From: Gorsachius magnificus
Taxonomy: Eukaryota > Chordata > Aves > Pelecaniformes > Ardeidae
Direction: 5' to 3'
DNA: 64,000 nucleotides
Assembly (NCBI GenBank): GCA_034008185.1
Contig: CM067086.1
Coordinates: forward strand, 64,288,985 to 64,352,984
Shown here one piece after another: positions 31,613 through 43,466 of this stretch. Every line of letters starts with the position of its first letter. The stretch's first letter is position 1. Below the pieces are notes generated by a model. It saw nothing but the letters and a program-made list of their open reading frames with translations, ran no database searches and was not told the origin of the DNA. The position numbers and the translations under genes are program-made.

Positions 31613-32546
31613 CAAATTCCCACCATCTTCCCTGAGTTTCATGATTTTTCCATCAATTTTCCACTCAGAAGTGTTGAGGAAAGGGTCCACCTGTGTTACC
31701 TTTATGTCCGCTGTCTGGACAAGCAAATGCTGCATTTGTACATGTAAAGGGATTTCTCTTGTCTCACAGGGCTGGGAGTCTGAGACGCACAAAAGGGTGA
31801 AGCCATAGGTACCATTATTTGTATAGAAATAGTTTAAATCTGAGGAAGAAACACACCTTCAACAGCCGGTAACTTCAAAAGAAGAGAAAGGAAACACGAC
31901 ACATCCTGTTTCTACAAACCCTTTTCCAGTAACTCTAAAGAAAACCTTTAAATTTTTAAGGGTTTGCAAATCTACTTACCTTCATTCATAGTTTTCCTGT
32001 TTTCCTCTGAGGTCAAACAGATTTATGTGTGAAAGGACAACCTGCACTTGACAGAGTGAAGTCATCTGCCACTTCTTGTTTACACCAGTTTGGCAAAGCT
32101 AATCCCAGGGTCTCTGCCTTTTCTTGTGTTTTCAAAATCAATGAAAACACAAAGACTTGAAGAGCAGAATAGGTGGCACATTTTAAATGCTGCTTAAAGT
32201 CTGATTTGCTTCAGTGTTTTCTCATGATTAAAGTAGGGCATCTGCTGAAATAACAAAGAAATTGTGCACAAAGCAAATGAAAATGCTGGAAAATCTAAGG
32301 TCAAGGAAGTTAATCCGAGTGTTAAGAATGTCCATGGTACAGCCAAGCTCAGATCTGTCTGGTTTCTGTTCCAAAGTCAATATCTTTATTCAAGGACTTT
32401 GCTCTCCCACCCTAAAAATTTTTCTCAATGGTAGCCAATTCTCATTGAAGCTGATGGGAACAAGACCTGACACTTGCATAAGTGAGTTCTCAATGCATGG
32501 GAACCATCCTTCTGAAATGGGTAGAGGCTACATCACTGAGGGTAAC
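31613..32546. other. Unassigned intergenic sequence
   Basis: Nothing supported. Confidence 0.4.
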
Positions 32547-33766
32547 ATAGAACCATAGAATCGTAGGAACATATAGGTTGGAAAAGATCCTTAAGATCAT
32601 TGAGTCCAACACAAACCTAACACTGCCAAGCCCACTACTAAACCATGTCTCCAAGCACCACATCTACCCATCTTTTAAATGCCTCCAAGGATGGGGACTC
32701 CACCACCTCTCTGGGCATCCTGTTCCAATGCTTAACAACCCTTTCAGTGAAGAAATTTTTCCTAATATCTAATCTAAACCTTCCCTGGCACAACTTGAGG
32801 CCATTTCCTCTCGTCCTATAGCTTGTTATTTGGGAGAAGAGACCAGCTCCCACCTTGCTACAACCTCCTGTCAGGCAGTTGTAGGGAGCGATAAGGTCTC
32901 CCCTCAGCCTCCTCTTCTCCAGGCTAAACAACCCCAGGTCCCTCAGCTGCTCTTCATCAGAATTGTGCTCCAGACCCCTCCCCAGCTTTGTTGCCCTTCT
33001 CTGTACATGCTCCAGCCCCTCAATGTCCTTCTGGGAGTGAGGGGCCCAAAACTGTACAGAGTATTCGAGGTGTGGCCTCACCAGTGCTGAGTGCAGGGGC
33101 ACGATCACTTCCCTACTCCTGCTGGCCACACTTTTCATGATAAAAACCAGGATGCTGTTGGTCCTCTTGGCCACCTGGACACACTGCCAGGCATTGACCA
33201 ACACCCCCGGGTCCTTTTCTACTGGGCAGCTTTCCAGCCACTCTTCCCCACACCTGTAGCATTGCCTGGGGTTGTTGGGACCCAAGTGCAGGCCCCAGCA
33301 CTGACCCTTGTTGAACCTCATACAACTGGCTTCTGCCCATCGATCTAGCCTGTCCGGATCCCTTTGTAGAGCCTTCCTACCTTCAAGCAGATCGACACTC
33401 CCACCCAACTGGGTGTCATCTGCAAACTTACTGAGGGTGCACTTGATCCCCTTGTCTACATCATTGATAAAGATGTTAAACAGAACTGGCCCCAGTACTG
33501 GCCCCCGGGGAACACCACCTGTGACTGGCCACCAAGTGGATTTAAATCCATTCACCACCACTCTTCAGGCCCAGCCATCCAGCCAGTTTTTTACCCAGTG
33601 AAGATTACACTTGTCCAAGCCATGAGTAGCCAGTTTCTCTAGGAGATGCTGTGGGTAACAGTGTCAAAGGCTTTACTAAAGTCTAGGTAGGCAACATTCA
33701 CAGCCTTTCCCTCATCCACTAAGCGGGTCACTTAGTCATAGGAGGAGATCAGATTAGTCAAGCAGG
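32547..33766 (-). repeat. CR1 LINE with long RT frame
   Basis: The minus-strand frame 32638-33561 (307 codons) covers RT palm to C-terminus ([30 protein letters not shown]). The 3' tail at 32547 is diverged. The 5' side is cut at about 33766, next to LTR sequence. Confidence 0.92.
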
Positions 33767-34222
33767 TTAGTCACATACAGTGATATGGCTAAGTATTTCT
33801 TCATCAAAAGTAAGCAGAAGGAGAAGGAAGAAAACAAAAGAAAACAAGTGATGCAAAAGCAATTGCTTACCACTTCCTAGGGATAGACCAATGCCCAGAC
33901 AGTTCGCAAGCAAAAGATGACTAATCCCCCTAAAGCCTCCTCTTTTCCCTTTTATTGCTGGGCATGACATTATATGGTACGGAATACCACTTTGGTTAGT
34001 TCAAATAATCAATCTGCCTGGTTGTGTCCCCTTCCCAACATATTGTGCACCCCCCAGTCTATTCACTAGGGACAGAGTGAGAAACAGAGAAAACCTAGAT
34101 GCTGTGCAAACACTGTTCAGCAAAAGATGAATTAATTAATGTGTTAGCAGTGCTGCTTTAGTCAAAAATCTGAAACACAGCAGTGTATGAGCTGCTATGA
34201 AGAAAATTAACTCTATCCTAGC
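33767..34222 (-). mobile_element. Diverged ERV-L-type LTR
   Basis: The minus strand begins AGCTAGGATAGAGTTAATTT at about 34222, matching the start of the LTRs at 15048 and 15741. Later parts are clearly older and diverged. The ends are not exact and no target-site duplication was found. Confidence 0.65.
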
Positions 34223-34439
34223 TGGGCCCATTGCATCACGTCAGATGGCAACACTGTCACAACCTCTTCGTATGCCCTACAAGTGTGAAAATAAACTCAA
34301 AACCTACAGGCTTGATCCTCAAGGGTGTACAGGATGACATGCCTCTAACATTTGTGGGGATTTTGCCTGGATCGGGCCACTGGACCCCAGAAAACAAAGC
34401 ATCTGTATACTGATTCCAATGGGACTTTCCTATAGTGGA

Positions 34440-34746
34440 GTCTTTCATGACATCACAGGATAACTCAGGTGGGAAGAGACATACCTCAGCAGGTTTCTAG
34501 TCCAACCTCCTGCTCAAAGCAACATTAGCTCTGAGATCAGACCAGGTTGCTCGGATTTTGTGCATCTGGGTGTTAGAAAATCTTCAAGGATGGAAATTGC
34601 GCAACCCCTCAGGCCCTCAGGTTCTTTTCCCTGGAGCTGATCCCCAGTTAGTCCGTTCTCAGCCTGTATCCTTGCAAGGCGTTCCACTTTCCCAGGGGTA
34701 TGACTTTGCATTGGTCTTTGTTGAATTTCATAAAGTTCCTGTTGGC
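34440..34746 (-). repeat. CR1 LINE, left part (split by an LTR)
   Basis: Old CR1 on the minus strand (GTCCAACCTCCTGCTCAAAG and following), interrupted by the solo LTR at 34752 and resumed at about 35503. Confidence 0.75.
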
Positions 34747-34751
34747 CCATT

Positions 34752-35497
34752 TGTCGCGGATGGAGTGAGAGGGAGGCAAAAATAGTGTGGTTTATTGGTG
34801 TAAAACAGTGAGTTAACAAAGATCAGTGGTAAATGCGACAATAGTTTATGAGATTCGATGGCAAGGTACCCTTTGTTATTTACTGCACAGAGGACAGGGT
34901 CAGACAAGACTGTCAGGGAGACCCTCCTGTTGAGTCATGAGGTTCAGAAAAGATCCCCTTGCTTTCTAAACTCCCTCAGAGAGGAGTCTAGGTGCGGCTG
35001 GATCTAATCCTAGTCCCAGACTTGGTCAACGGTTTATGTCTAAAGGATTATATATGCGCAATTAATCCTTTATGTCACTTAGCTAAGATTTCCAAGTTAG
35101 CATGCTGTTAGTCACTTACTGAGAATCTGTCATGGTAAGGAATCTCTCAACCTTGAGGAGTAACCTTGAGAGGCGTCCCTGCTCAAGGGGAGATCCTGGC
35201 ATGCAGCCCGCTGCCGTGCAGGAGAGCTCAAAGGGCTCTTGGACTGCTCACTATTTATGGGGGTAAGATAATTGGCTCATAGTCATATTTGCATACTGAC
35301 CACTGTGCTTAGATGGGCACATTCCACAATAGCCCTTGGCTATTGCATTGTTATCTGTCTCCCCCCACACCCAGTGGGTGCATCCTTCAGGACCAGACAC
35401 AGACCAGGTGCATCTATCAGCACCACCACAGGTGGTTATCACTTGAAAGAGGTCAAAGGAGGGAGAGTCAGAGACGAGGGGGGAGCACACCGCCACA
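34752..35497 (-). mobile_element. Solo LTR with CCATT target-site duplication
   Basis: 746 bp, TG...CA ends, flanked by exact CCATT (34747-34751 and 35498-35502). On the minus strand it has a TATA-like CATAAATA at about 35253-35260 and AATAAA near its 3' end (about 34791-34796). It is inserted in a CR1. It belongs to a different family from the ERV-L LTRs in this window. Confidence 0.9.
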
Positions 35498-35502
35498 CCA
35501 TT

Positions 35503-35690
35503 CCTCCTGCCTTAGTAGGTGACAGCCCTGCCTGCAAGCACATCACCTGGTCCTCTCAGTTTGCTGTTACCTTCAAACTGGACGAGAGTGCATTCCATCA
35601 CCTCCTCCAGGTCACTGATAAAGATATTTAGCACGACAGAGCTCAGGACAGACCTTAGAACAGTCCCCTGTGGTACAACACTACACTAGG
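35503..35690 (-). repeat. CR1 LINE, right part
   Basis: Continuation of the CR1 at 34440-34746 (CACTGATAAAGATATTTAGC, RT region on minus). It meets a plus-strand CR1 at about 35722. Confidence 0.7.
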
Positions 35691-35721
35691 AAAAGTACAA
35701 GCTATTAACCATTAACCTCTG

Positions 35722-36412
35722 AAAGTATTTATTATTTTTATCAATGATCTGGATGAGGGGATCAAGTGCATGCTCAGTAAGTTTGCAGACAACACCAAGT
35801 TGGGCAGCAGCGTTGATCTGCTTGAGGGTAGGAAGGCTCTACAGAGGTATCACTAGGGCAGTGCTTGTCCCCCTGTACTGGGTACCAGTGAGGCCGCCCC
35901 TTGAATGGGTTCAGTGTTGGGCCCCTCACTCCCAGAAGGACATGGAGGGGTTGGAGTGTGTCCAGAGAAGGGCAACAAAGCTGGGGAGGGGTCTGGAGCC
36001 CAAGGCTGATGCGGAGCAGCTGAAGGACCTGGGGGAGATCAGCTTGGAGAAGAAGAGGCTGAGGAGACCTTATCACTCCCTACAACTGCCTGACAGGAGG
36101 TTGTAGCAAGGTGGGAGTTGGTCTCTTCTCCCAAATAACAAGCTATAGGACGAGAGGAAATGGCCTCTAGTTGCACCAGGGGAGGTTTAGATTGGATATT
36201 AGAGAAAATTTCTTCACAGAAAGGGCTGTCAAGTACTGGAAGGGGCTGCCCAGGGAAGTGGTGGAGTCCCCATCCCTGGGGGTATTTAAAAGCCAGGCAG
36301 ATGAGGTGCTTAGGGACAGGGTTTAGTGGTGGGATGGCAGGGTTAGGTTAACAGCTGGACTCAATGATCTTAAGGATCTTTTTCAACCTAAATGATTCTA
36401 TGATTCTATGAA
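35722..36412 (+). repeat. CR1 LINE with internal deletion
   Basis: Plus-strand RT region ([14 protein letters not shown] start, a jump near 35846, [13 protein letters not shown]) through to the tail ATTCTATGATTCTATG at about 36396-36412. Confidence 0.9.
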
Positions 36413-37130
36413 TCTGATGGCATAACCATTTTTTTATCCATCTAATTGTGCATCTGGCAACACTGTCTTCTCTTAGACAGCCTGCATAGGAAATGTTGGC
36501 AGAAGAATCTGTCCAGGACTGGCACATCTGCAACCTGCAACTGTTTGCCTCTATGTTCAAGGTTTTGCTGCGAGCTGTTGTGGCCATGCAAGGCTGCATG
36601 ACCTTGCCCTGTACTGCAAGCAGACAAGTGAAGCCCAGATGCATTTCCATGAAGCTGCCCCTGAACACGGGGCAAGAAGGGGCTTCTGGAGTCCAGGTCT
36701 TGGAGTTAGTGGGAGGCAGAGGAGTGAAAATAATGTTTTTCTAAGCAAGCTCGCCTGTGGGTCCTTTGCAGGCTATCCTTACCTGTCCCCAGAGCCTCTT
36801 GAGCAGGAGGAGATGGCCCCCTGCCAGCTCCTCACATCCTGACCCACTTTTCCTGAGAACTCAGCAAGGCAGAGTTTCACAGACAAGAGGAAATCCCTAA
36901 ACAGCATGCAGCCCAGAGAGTGGAAAGTTTTTTTCTGGGGGGTTGGGTTTGTTTGGTTTTTTTCTCCTATGAATGTATTTGACAGCTTGCTGTCCCTGTC
37001 AGCACAGGATCCCAGTGGAAACCAGAGCTGGGAGGGCTCTTCCTGCCTGGGGGAGGCTTCCCAGGAGCGTGAGGGATTTACCAATCGCCACCTTTCACTC
37101 CCCGTCCCTTGCCGTGTCCCACCGAAGGCC
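36413..37130. other. Upstream region of the K+ channel gene
   Basis: Contains the promoter and 5' UTR of the channel gene by position. I see no TATA box or other clear element. An in-frame ATG at 36906 would add 75 residues to the channel, but this part has no family resemblance. Confidence 0.5.
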
Positions 37131-37325
37131 ATGTGCAGCAGCAAGCTGCAGACGGGTTTGCTGGTGGCTGGCTACTTCGTCTACCTGCTGGTGGGTGCAG
37201 CTGTGTTCCAGGCGCTGGAGAGGGCTGCTGAGAAACAGGAGAAAATAGCAGCTGCCCAGATGAAGGAGGCTTTTCTGCAGAATTTCACCCACCTCACAGT
37301 GGCAGAGATGGAGCAGTTTATGAAG
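37131..37325 (+). CDS. KCNK16: Two-pore K+ channel, exon 1 (likely KCNK16/TALK-1)
   Basis: First coding exon of a five-exon K2P potassium channel (exons 37131-37325, 41114-41234, 43300-43466, 45044-45212, 48739-49097; 336 residues in total). K2P dimers carry background K+ current in the plasma membrane; TALK channels are activated by alkaline pH. Exon 1 encodes M1 (about residues 6-26) and most of the extracellular cap helices, with an N-glycosylation sequon at N51. The start at 37131 has a G at -3 and fits the short N-terminus of the family. The donor is AAG|GTAAGT, phase 0. KCNK16 is favoured over KCNK17 and KCNK5 by MEQF, NWDFxxSFFFAGTVV, GQxFCVFxALxGIPLN and EGWSxSEGxYFAFITLSTIGFGDYVVG. 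Confidence 0.85.
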
Positions 37326-38189
37326 GTAAGTGCCAGCCCTGCGGAAGCCCTTTCTCCCTCCTGTTTCCCCATCAGATGTTGTTTCCTACTCAGCTTTGCT
37401 ACGCAGGCAGCTTTTGCTGCGTTCCTACTGATGTGGTCATTTGGATGATTTTAGCAAACCCCAAGCCCACACTCTGGTCTGGGCAGGCAGGTCGCGCTGA
37501 TGGTAAATACAGTTTGTGTAGCTTGACAAAACCTTGTGTGTTCGCTGCTAACAGTCCCTATGCCATGATGTCTCCATTCTTTGGGGTCTTGCTTCCTCTT
37601 GATTTGGCTTCTGGTGGGGCTGTGCTCATCTATAACGGGTGGCATGGCAGGAAAATGAGGCTGGCTGAAATGAATGGGCATGGTTGACACAACAGTCTTT
37701 GAAAAAAAAAAAAAAAAGCCCAAATCACTACAAGAAGGGCAGCATAGTCAGGGTTTACTTTCTGAAGATGCTGCAGAAGTGGAACAGGTAGCCCGGCCAA
37801 GGGAAAGGGGTTTCTGGTCACAGCACAGGAAGCTGAGAATGAGGACGGTTGTCCCTTCATCTTCGGTATTTCCTAGCTCTGTCTTCCACAATGCAGAAGA
37901 AAATGGGGAGTGAAAATAGCCTTGCTGTAAGCATTTCCACATGGGAAACTAATGGAGCTCTTAATAGGCCAGTTCGCAGGATAAGGAAAGGAGGGAAGAA
38001 CTGGTATTCCTGATAATACAACCAGTGATCCAGTCCCCAGTTCATGTATGCATGCACCCTCTTCACCTTAGATTTTTTTTTTGTGTGTATGTAGGGGAAG
38101 AGAAAAAAAAAAGGGGGAACTTTTCAAGACAATGAAATCTTTGTGCAAGTGCTGTGGAATAATTTGTTAGCCTTGATTTTCTGGGACAC

Positions 38190-38413
38190 CAGCAAAAAAG
38201 ATAGTGAGGGAGACCCCATCTGGAGTACTGTGTCCAGTTCTGGGCTCCTCAGTTCAAGAAAGATGAGGAACTCCTAGAAAGAGTCCAGAGGAGAGCAACT
38301 AGGATGATAAAGGGACTGGAGCATCTCCCCTATGAGGAAAGGCTGAGAGTTGGGCTTGTTCACCCTGAAGAAGAGAAGACTGAGAGGGGACCTCATCAAT
38401 ACATACAAATATT
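38190..38413 (+). repeat. CR1 LINE A, left part (in channel intron 1)
   Basis: Plus-strand CR1 RT C-terminal region (TACTGTGTCCAGTTCTGGGC to ATACATACAAATA). It is split by a second CR1 and resumes at 39733. Confidence 0.85.
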
Positions 38414-39732
38414 TTATCCTAGAAGCTATGCTAAGGCACATGGAGGCCAGGGAGATAATTCGAGATAGCCAGCATGGCTTCACCAAGGGCAAGTCCTGCC
38501 TGACGAACCTAGTGACTCTCTAGGATGGTGTGACAAAGTGGACAAAGGAAAACCAATGGACGTCATCTATCTGGACTTCTGCAAAGCCTTTGACACGGTC
38601 CCCCACAACATCCTTCTGTCTAAATTGGAGAGCTATGGATTTGATGGGTGGACTGTTTGGTGGATAAGGAACTGGCTGGATGGCCGCATCCAGAGGGTAG
38701 TGGTCAATGGCTCGATGTCCGGATGGAGACCGGTGACGAGTGGTGTCCCTCGGGGGTCCGTACTGGGACCGGTGCTGTTTAACGTTTTCATCAATGACTT
38801 AGACAGCGAGATCGAGTGCACCCTCATCAAGTTTGCGGATGACACCCAGCTGAGTGGTGCGGTTGACACACCGGAAGGACAGGATTTCATCCAGAGAGAC
38901 CTGGACAGGCTGGAGAGGTGGGCCTGTGTGAACCTCATGAGGTTCAACAAGGCCAAGTGCAAGGTCCTGCCCCTGGGTCGGGGTAACCCCCAGTATCAGC
39001 ACAGGCTGGGGGAAGAAAGGATCGAGAGCAGCCCTGCCGAGAGGGACTTGGGAGTCCTGGTGGATGAGAAGCTGGACATGAGCCAGCAATGTGCGCTGGC
39101 GGCCCAGAAGGCCAGCCGTACCCTGGGGTGCATCAGAGGAAGCGTGGCCAGCAGGTCGAGGGAGGGGATTCTGCCCCTCTACTCTGCTCTGGTGAGACCT
39201 CACCTAGAGTACTGCGTCCAGCTCTGGAGCCCTCAGCACAAGAAGGACATGGACCTGTTGGAGCGGGTCCAGAGGAGGGCTACAAAAATGATCCGAGGGC
39301 TGGAGCACCTCTCTTATGAGGACAGGCTGAGGGAGTTGGGCTTGTTCAGTCTGGAGAAGAGAAGGCTGCGGGGAGACCTGATTACGGCCTTTCAGTATCT
39401 AAAGGGGGCCTATAGGAAAGATGGGGACAATCTTTTTAGTAGGGCCAGCTGTGTCAGGACAAGGGGTAATGGTTTTAAACTGAAGCAGGGTAGGTTTAGA
39501 CTGGATCTAAGGAGGAAATTCTTTACAACGAGGGTGGTGAAACACTGGAACAGGTTTCCCAGAGAGGTGGTGGAGGCCTCATCCCTGGGAACATTCAAGG
39601 CCAGGTTGGATGGGGCTCTGAGCAACCTGATCTAGTTAGTGGTGTCCCTGCTCACTGCAGGGGGGTTGGACTAGATGACCTCTAGGGGTCCCTTCCAACC
39701 CAAAACATTCTATGGTTCTATGATTCTATGAT
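38414..39732 (+). mobile_element. CR1 LINE B, nested in CR1 A
   Basis: 5'-truncated CR1 with a 365-codon open RT frame (38538-39635): [43 protein letters not shown], and a 3' tail at 39710-39732. A stop or frameshift near 38522 separates the start of the RT. It lies inside another CR1 in the same orientation, and TTTTA is present at both edges as a possible target-site duplication. Confidence 0.93.
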
Positions 39733-40058
39733 TTTAAGGGTGGAAGTCACGAGGATGGAGCCAGACTCTTTGCAGTGGTTTCCAGTGACAGGACAAGGGG
39801 CAATGGGTACAAACTGAAACATAAGAGGTTCCAGTTGAATATGAGGAAAACCTTCTTTACTCTGAGGGTGACAGAGCACTGGAACAGGCTGCCCGGGGGG
39901 TTGTGGAGTCTCCTCTGGAGATATTCAAAGCCCGCCTGGATGAAGTCCTGTGTAACATGCTCTAGGAGAACCTGCTTTAGCAGGGGGTTGGACTAGATGA
40001 TCTCCCGAGGTCCCTTCCAACCCTTGTGATTCTGCGATTCTGTGATTCTGTGAGGAGG
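39733..40058 (+). repeat. CR1 LINE A, right part
   Basis: Continues 38190-38413 ([28 protein letters not shown]) and ends with the CR1 tail GATTCTGCGATTCTGTGATT near 40029-40050. Confidence 0.88.
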
Positions 40059-41113
40059 CGGGGGGAAGACTTTTCTGATGCACTTTATGCCAGCTTGTGT
40101 CTTGCCTGGCTCAGCCTTGGATTTTATCTAGGCCGTTTCTGCACAAACCAGCCCGCCTTCCTGATGTCCGCTCCGATGTTCACTGTTTGCTAAAAAACTT
40201 TTGGGTGTTTTTGTCATTTTTTTTTTAACTTAAAAAAACCAAACAAACAAACCCAGCACTCCAGCACTTAGAATTAAAACCAAGGAAGAAGGGAAGAGTC
40301 TGAAAATGCACAACATGATAGATGATAGGGCTGGAGGTGCCTAGGAGAAACATCTAGTCAAATCTCCTGTGGCAGGGTAGTCTCCACTCAATCCCAATCA
40401 TCTCTGGCAGATGTTCATCTGACCTCATCTCAAAGGCCACGTCATAAATATTGTGCATGTGTGTCCATGCATGCAGTTTAGAGAAGAGTGTTTATGTCAG
40501 GCTGAATTCTGATTGTGGTCGTACCAAGAGTAATGCTTTGCAAATCAATGGACTTTCTCTGCATTTACATCTGTGACACTAATCAGAATAGAGCCTTAAA
40601 ATGAAATTCTCTGTGCATGTCACATGTATCCTGGTATAACTCACTGATGCCCTCCTGGGAGGGATCAGAGTCGCTGCTCGGTGCGCCTGCATACAGCTGG
40701 AGGATTAGATCCTGGATCCACCACTGCCATCTCAAAGGCAAACTCAAAACTAGCAACCAGCCACCCCATCACAGTGGGCTGTCTTGCCATGTCCTACTCA
40801 TCTATAGGATCATTTTTTCCAAAGTACTTAGCCTAAAAGAGTTGAGGTCCTTGATCACGCTAAAAGAAACAAATTGTCCTAACATCCACTAGAGCAGTCA
40901 GCATAAACAGGGCAAAAGACTAACACTCAAAATCACTGGATGGCTGCTACCCAACATCGGAGGTAAAGGCATGTGTAGTGTCAGGGTATTGCTGAGGACA
41001 GGTGAGCGGTATTCACAGGAAAGGAGCAGTAGTTGGCTAGATCTGTAGTACTCTTGCAACAAACACTTGAGAAAAACAGCCATGTTGCTACCAAACTTTG
41101 CTTTCCCTCCCAG
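40059..41113 (+). other. Rest of channel intron 1
   Basis: Intron 1 spans 37326-41113 (3,788 bp). This part shows no supported repeat or RNA. Confidence 0.6.
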
Positions 41114-41234
41114 AACCTGACTGAAGCCATTCAGAATGGAGTATACCCTGTTGGAAGTGAATCGCAGATTGAAGACAGCAACTGGGATTTCAGTAACTCC
41201 TTCTTCTTTGCAGGCACGGTTGTCTCCACCATAG
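41114..41234 (+). CDS. KCNK16: K2P channel exon 2 (cap end, pore helix 1)
   Basis: Acceptor CCTCCCAG|A, donor ATAG|GTAGGT, phase 0 to 1. It encodes residues 66-106: a second sequon at N66, then NWDFSNSFFFAGTVVSTI, the first pore helix and the start of selectivity filter 1. Confidence 0.9.
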
Positions 41235-43299
41235 GTAGGTCTAATGCTTTCCATGTATGTCTGTGTGTGATGCTTATGTGTCTGGTTATTAGGACCTGAA
41301 TGGATAATACTTTCAGGAATAAAAACTCCAGCCTTTCCTTGTCATGGTTGGTAAGCAGCAATGGAATTGGTCTGAGAACTCACCACTGCACAGCTCTTTG
41401 TGCATTATTTTGGCCTGTGAAATGCCAGTGGCTTTTCATATTATTTCCCACTTGTTTCTTCTTTTTGGGCCACATGTTAAAATGTTCACTCTGCTGCCAG
41501 TTGTGGGTGGGAGATAAACTTCACTTCCCTGGTCTTTATTCCAGGGTCAAATAGGCTTTAAATCCTAGAGTCCTGCAAAGCATAAAAGAATGGTAGGAAA
41601 AACATGAACTCTGCTGGGGCATGGACACTGTCTCAATAACCTGTGCTGAGTTGTTAGTGCACATATTGAATTAGTTATATGCCAGGAGGAAAAAAATGGG
41701 AAGGGGGAAAGGCAAATCCTGAGACTTTTACACTGCTGCTTCGAGCTGTTCTGACTTTCTCAGGGGCAGCCTGCCCCTGCCTGTGCCTCCCTTTCTGCCA
41801 AATATGCGTCCCCAAAAGTGCAGGCCTGCCAAATTTAAGCGTAAAATCTATGCTGTTGGCTCCTGCTTCACACTCTCATGCAGTGAAAGTCAAATCATAT
41901 GTTTTTGCGGAGTGAAGCTGAGGCCTCGCTCCCACTACACGCTAGGCACGGCTGCTCCACCGATCCGTGAGTGCAGCATGTCACAGGGGCCGCAGTGGTG
42001 TCCCAGCATCATGGCAGGCATGTAGGTGTTGCATGAACCCATGTGGAGACCTCCTGCTGTAGAAGAAAGAAAGGCTTCTGACCCATCTTAGCAATAACAA
42101 ATGTTCCATGGTTACAACAACATTCACATTATCGATAAAGCTTCCCCAGTTTGTCAGCACCCTGCTACTACCCAACCTATTCCTTGCCACCACCTGTATT
42201 ACTGTATTTTTCCATTACAACAATTCTCTGCCAAAAAAATCAATTGCTTCCCGTCAAATTTGCTTCCCTGGTGAGGCAGACAGGCTGTCCCAGGAAAAGT
42301 GCCAACTTGCCTGTTTCTCTGCACCTTCATGGCAGAGGTCTGTTGTGAAGGTACATCAGATACTTCCACTCATCTTCACCATGTTTTGTCATGAAAATGG
42401 AATATTTCTACAACAGGGAGCACAAGACAGCTCAAGCATTTGGCAGCCTAGTAGCCAATAAATCACTCAGTTGTTTTATTTGTCTTTTCCCCCGAAGAAA
42501 ACATTGCGTTTTCCAAGTAATGGATGCCTTGAGATTAATTGTCCTCAGGAAAGTGCCTTTTCTCAGGGTCACTGATAGAGTAAGAGCATACACGAAGTAC
42601 AGGACTCTTGCACTCAGGGATGTACCTCATGGGGTATGAGAGGAGCAAAGTCTCCAGTCCATTAAAGGACATGTTTAGAGTTCTGCAGCTGTTGTTCCAC
42701 TACTTAGAGAAATCCTCTTTTAGTAGGACTTTAAGACAAATGTCTTGCTGGCATGAATAAATCAGCCACCAGCAAGGTTTGGACTATTTAGCACTGTCTA
42801 TTCTAATGCATACTGCACTGCCTCCAGGACAGGTGCCAGTATCTGGACATACCAACTTACTGGCATTTAGCCAGGGAGGTCACTGACACACAGGCAAATT
42901 GGCAAGAAGCTAGAGATGGCTATATGTGATTCTAACATGGCAAACAGCCTGGGACTCCAACCTTGATGTCTTCCAGGTCCCCAGGCTTCTGGTTTCTATC
43001 TTGCCATGTATTTGTCACAGGACAGAGCATGTTTTCCATAACTGCTTTTAGATTGTGCTTTCGTTCCCACTAAGGCTGGGTTAGGAGCACACAGTGCTCT
43101 CTGCATTCCCCCAAACACGCAGGGTGAATCACTCCATCTGCTTACTGCCTTGTTCAGAGAAAGAAGGGTGCATGTGGACTGAGAAGTGCTAGCCACATCT
43201 TTTGGGGTCGAAGGCAGGCTGGGTTGTGGTAGGTGTGGATGTGACTGTGGACTGGTCTAGCTGTCTGGAATATCTCCTCTGACCCATCTTTTTTCATAG
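41235..43299 (+). other. Channel intron 2
   Basis: 2,065 bp with no recognised repeat. Confidence 0.7.
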
Positions 43300-43466
43300 G
43301 TTATGGCACACTACATCCTAAAACTGCTGGGGGCCAGATCTTCTGTGTCTTTTTTGCTCTGTTTGGAATCCCTCTAAATATTGTTTTTCTGCACCGTGTT
43401 GGTAAGATGCTCTCACTGCTGTGTAAAAAGCTGGGGAAATTCCTGTACGAGAAAGGAATGAGAAAG
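43300..43466 (+). CDS. KCNK16: K2P channel exon 3 (filter 1, M2, cytosolic loop)
   Basis: Acceptor TTTCATAG|G, donor AAG|GTAATT. It completes filter 1 (TIGYG, residues 104-108) across the splice, then encodes M2 (GQIFCVFFALFGIPLNIVFL) and a basic cytosolic loop ending EKGMRK. Confidence 0.92.

Noticed and set aside
36906..37130. In-frame upstream ATG adding 75 residues to the K+ channel
   Set aside because: K2P channels of this group start just before M1, and the extra part has no family resemblance. It is more likely 5' UTR.
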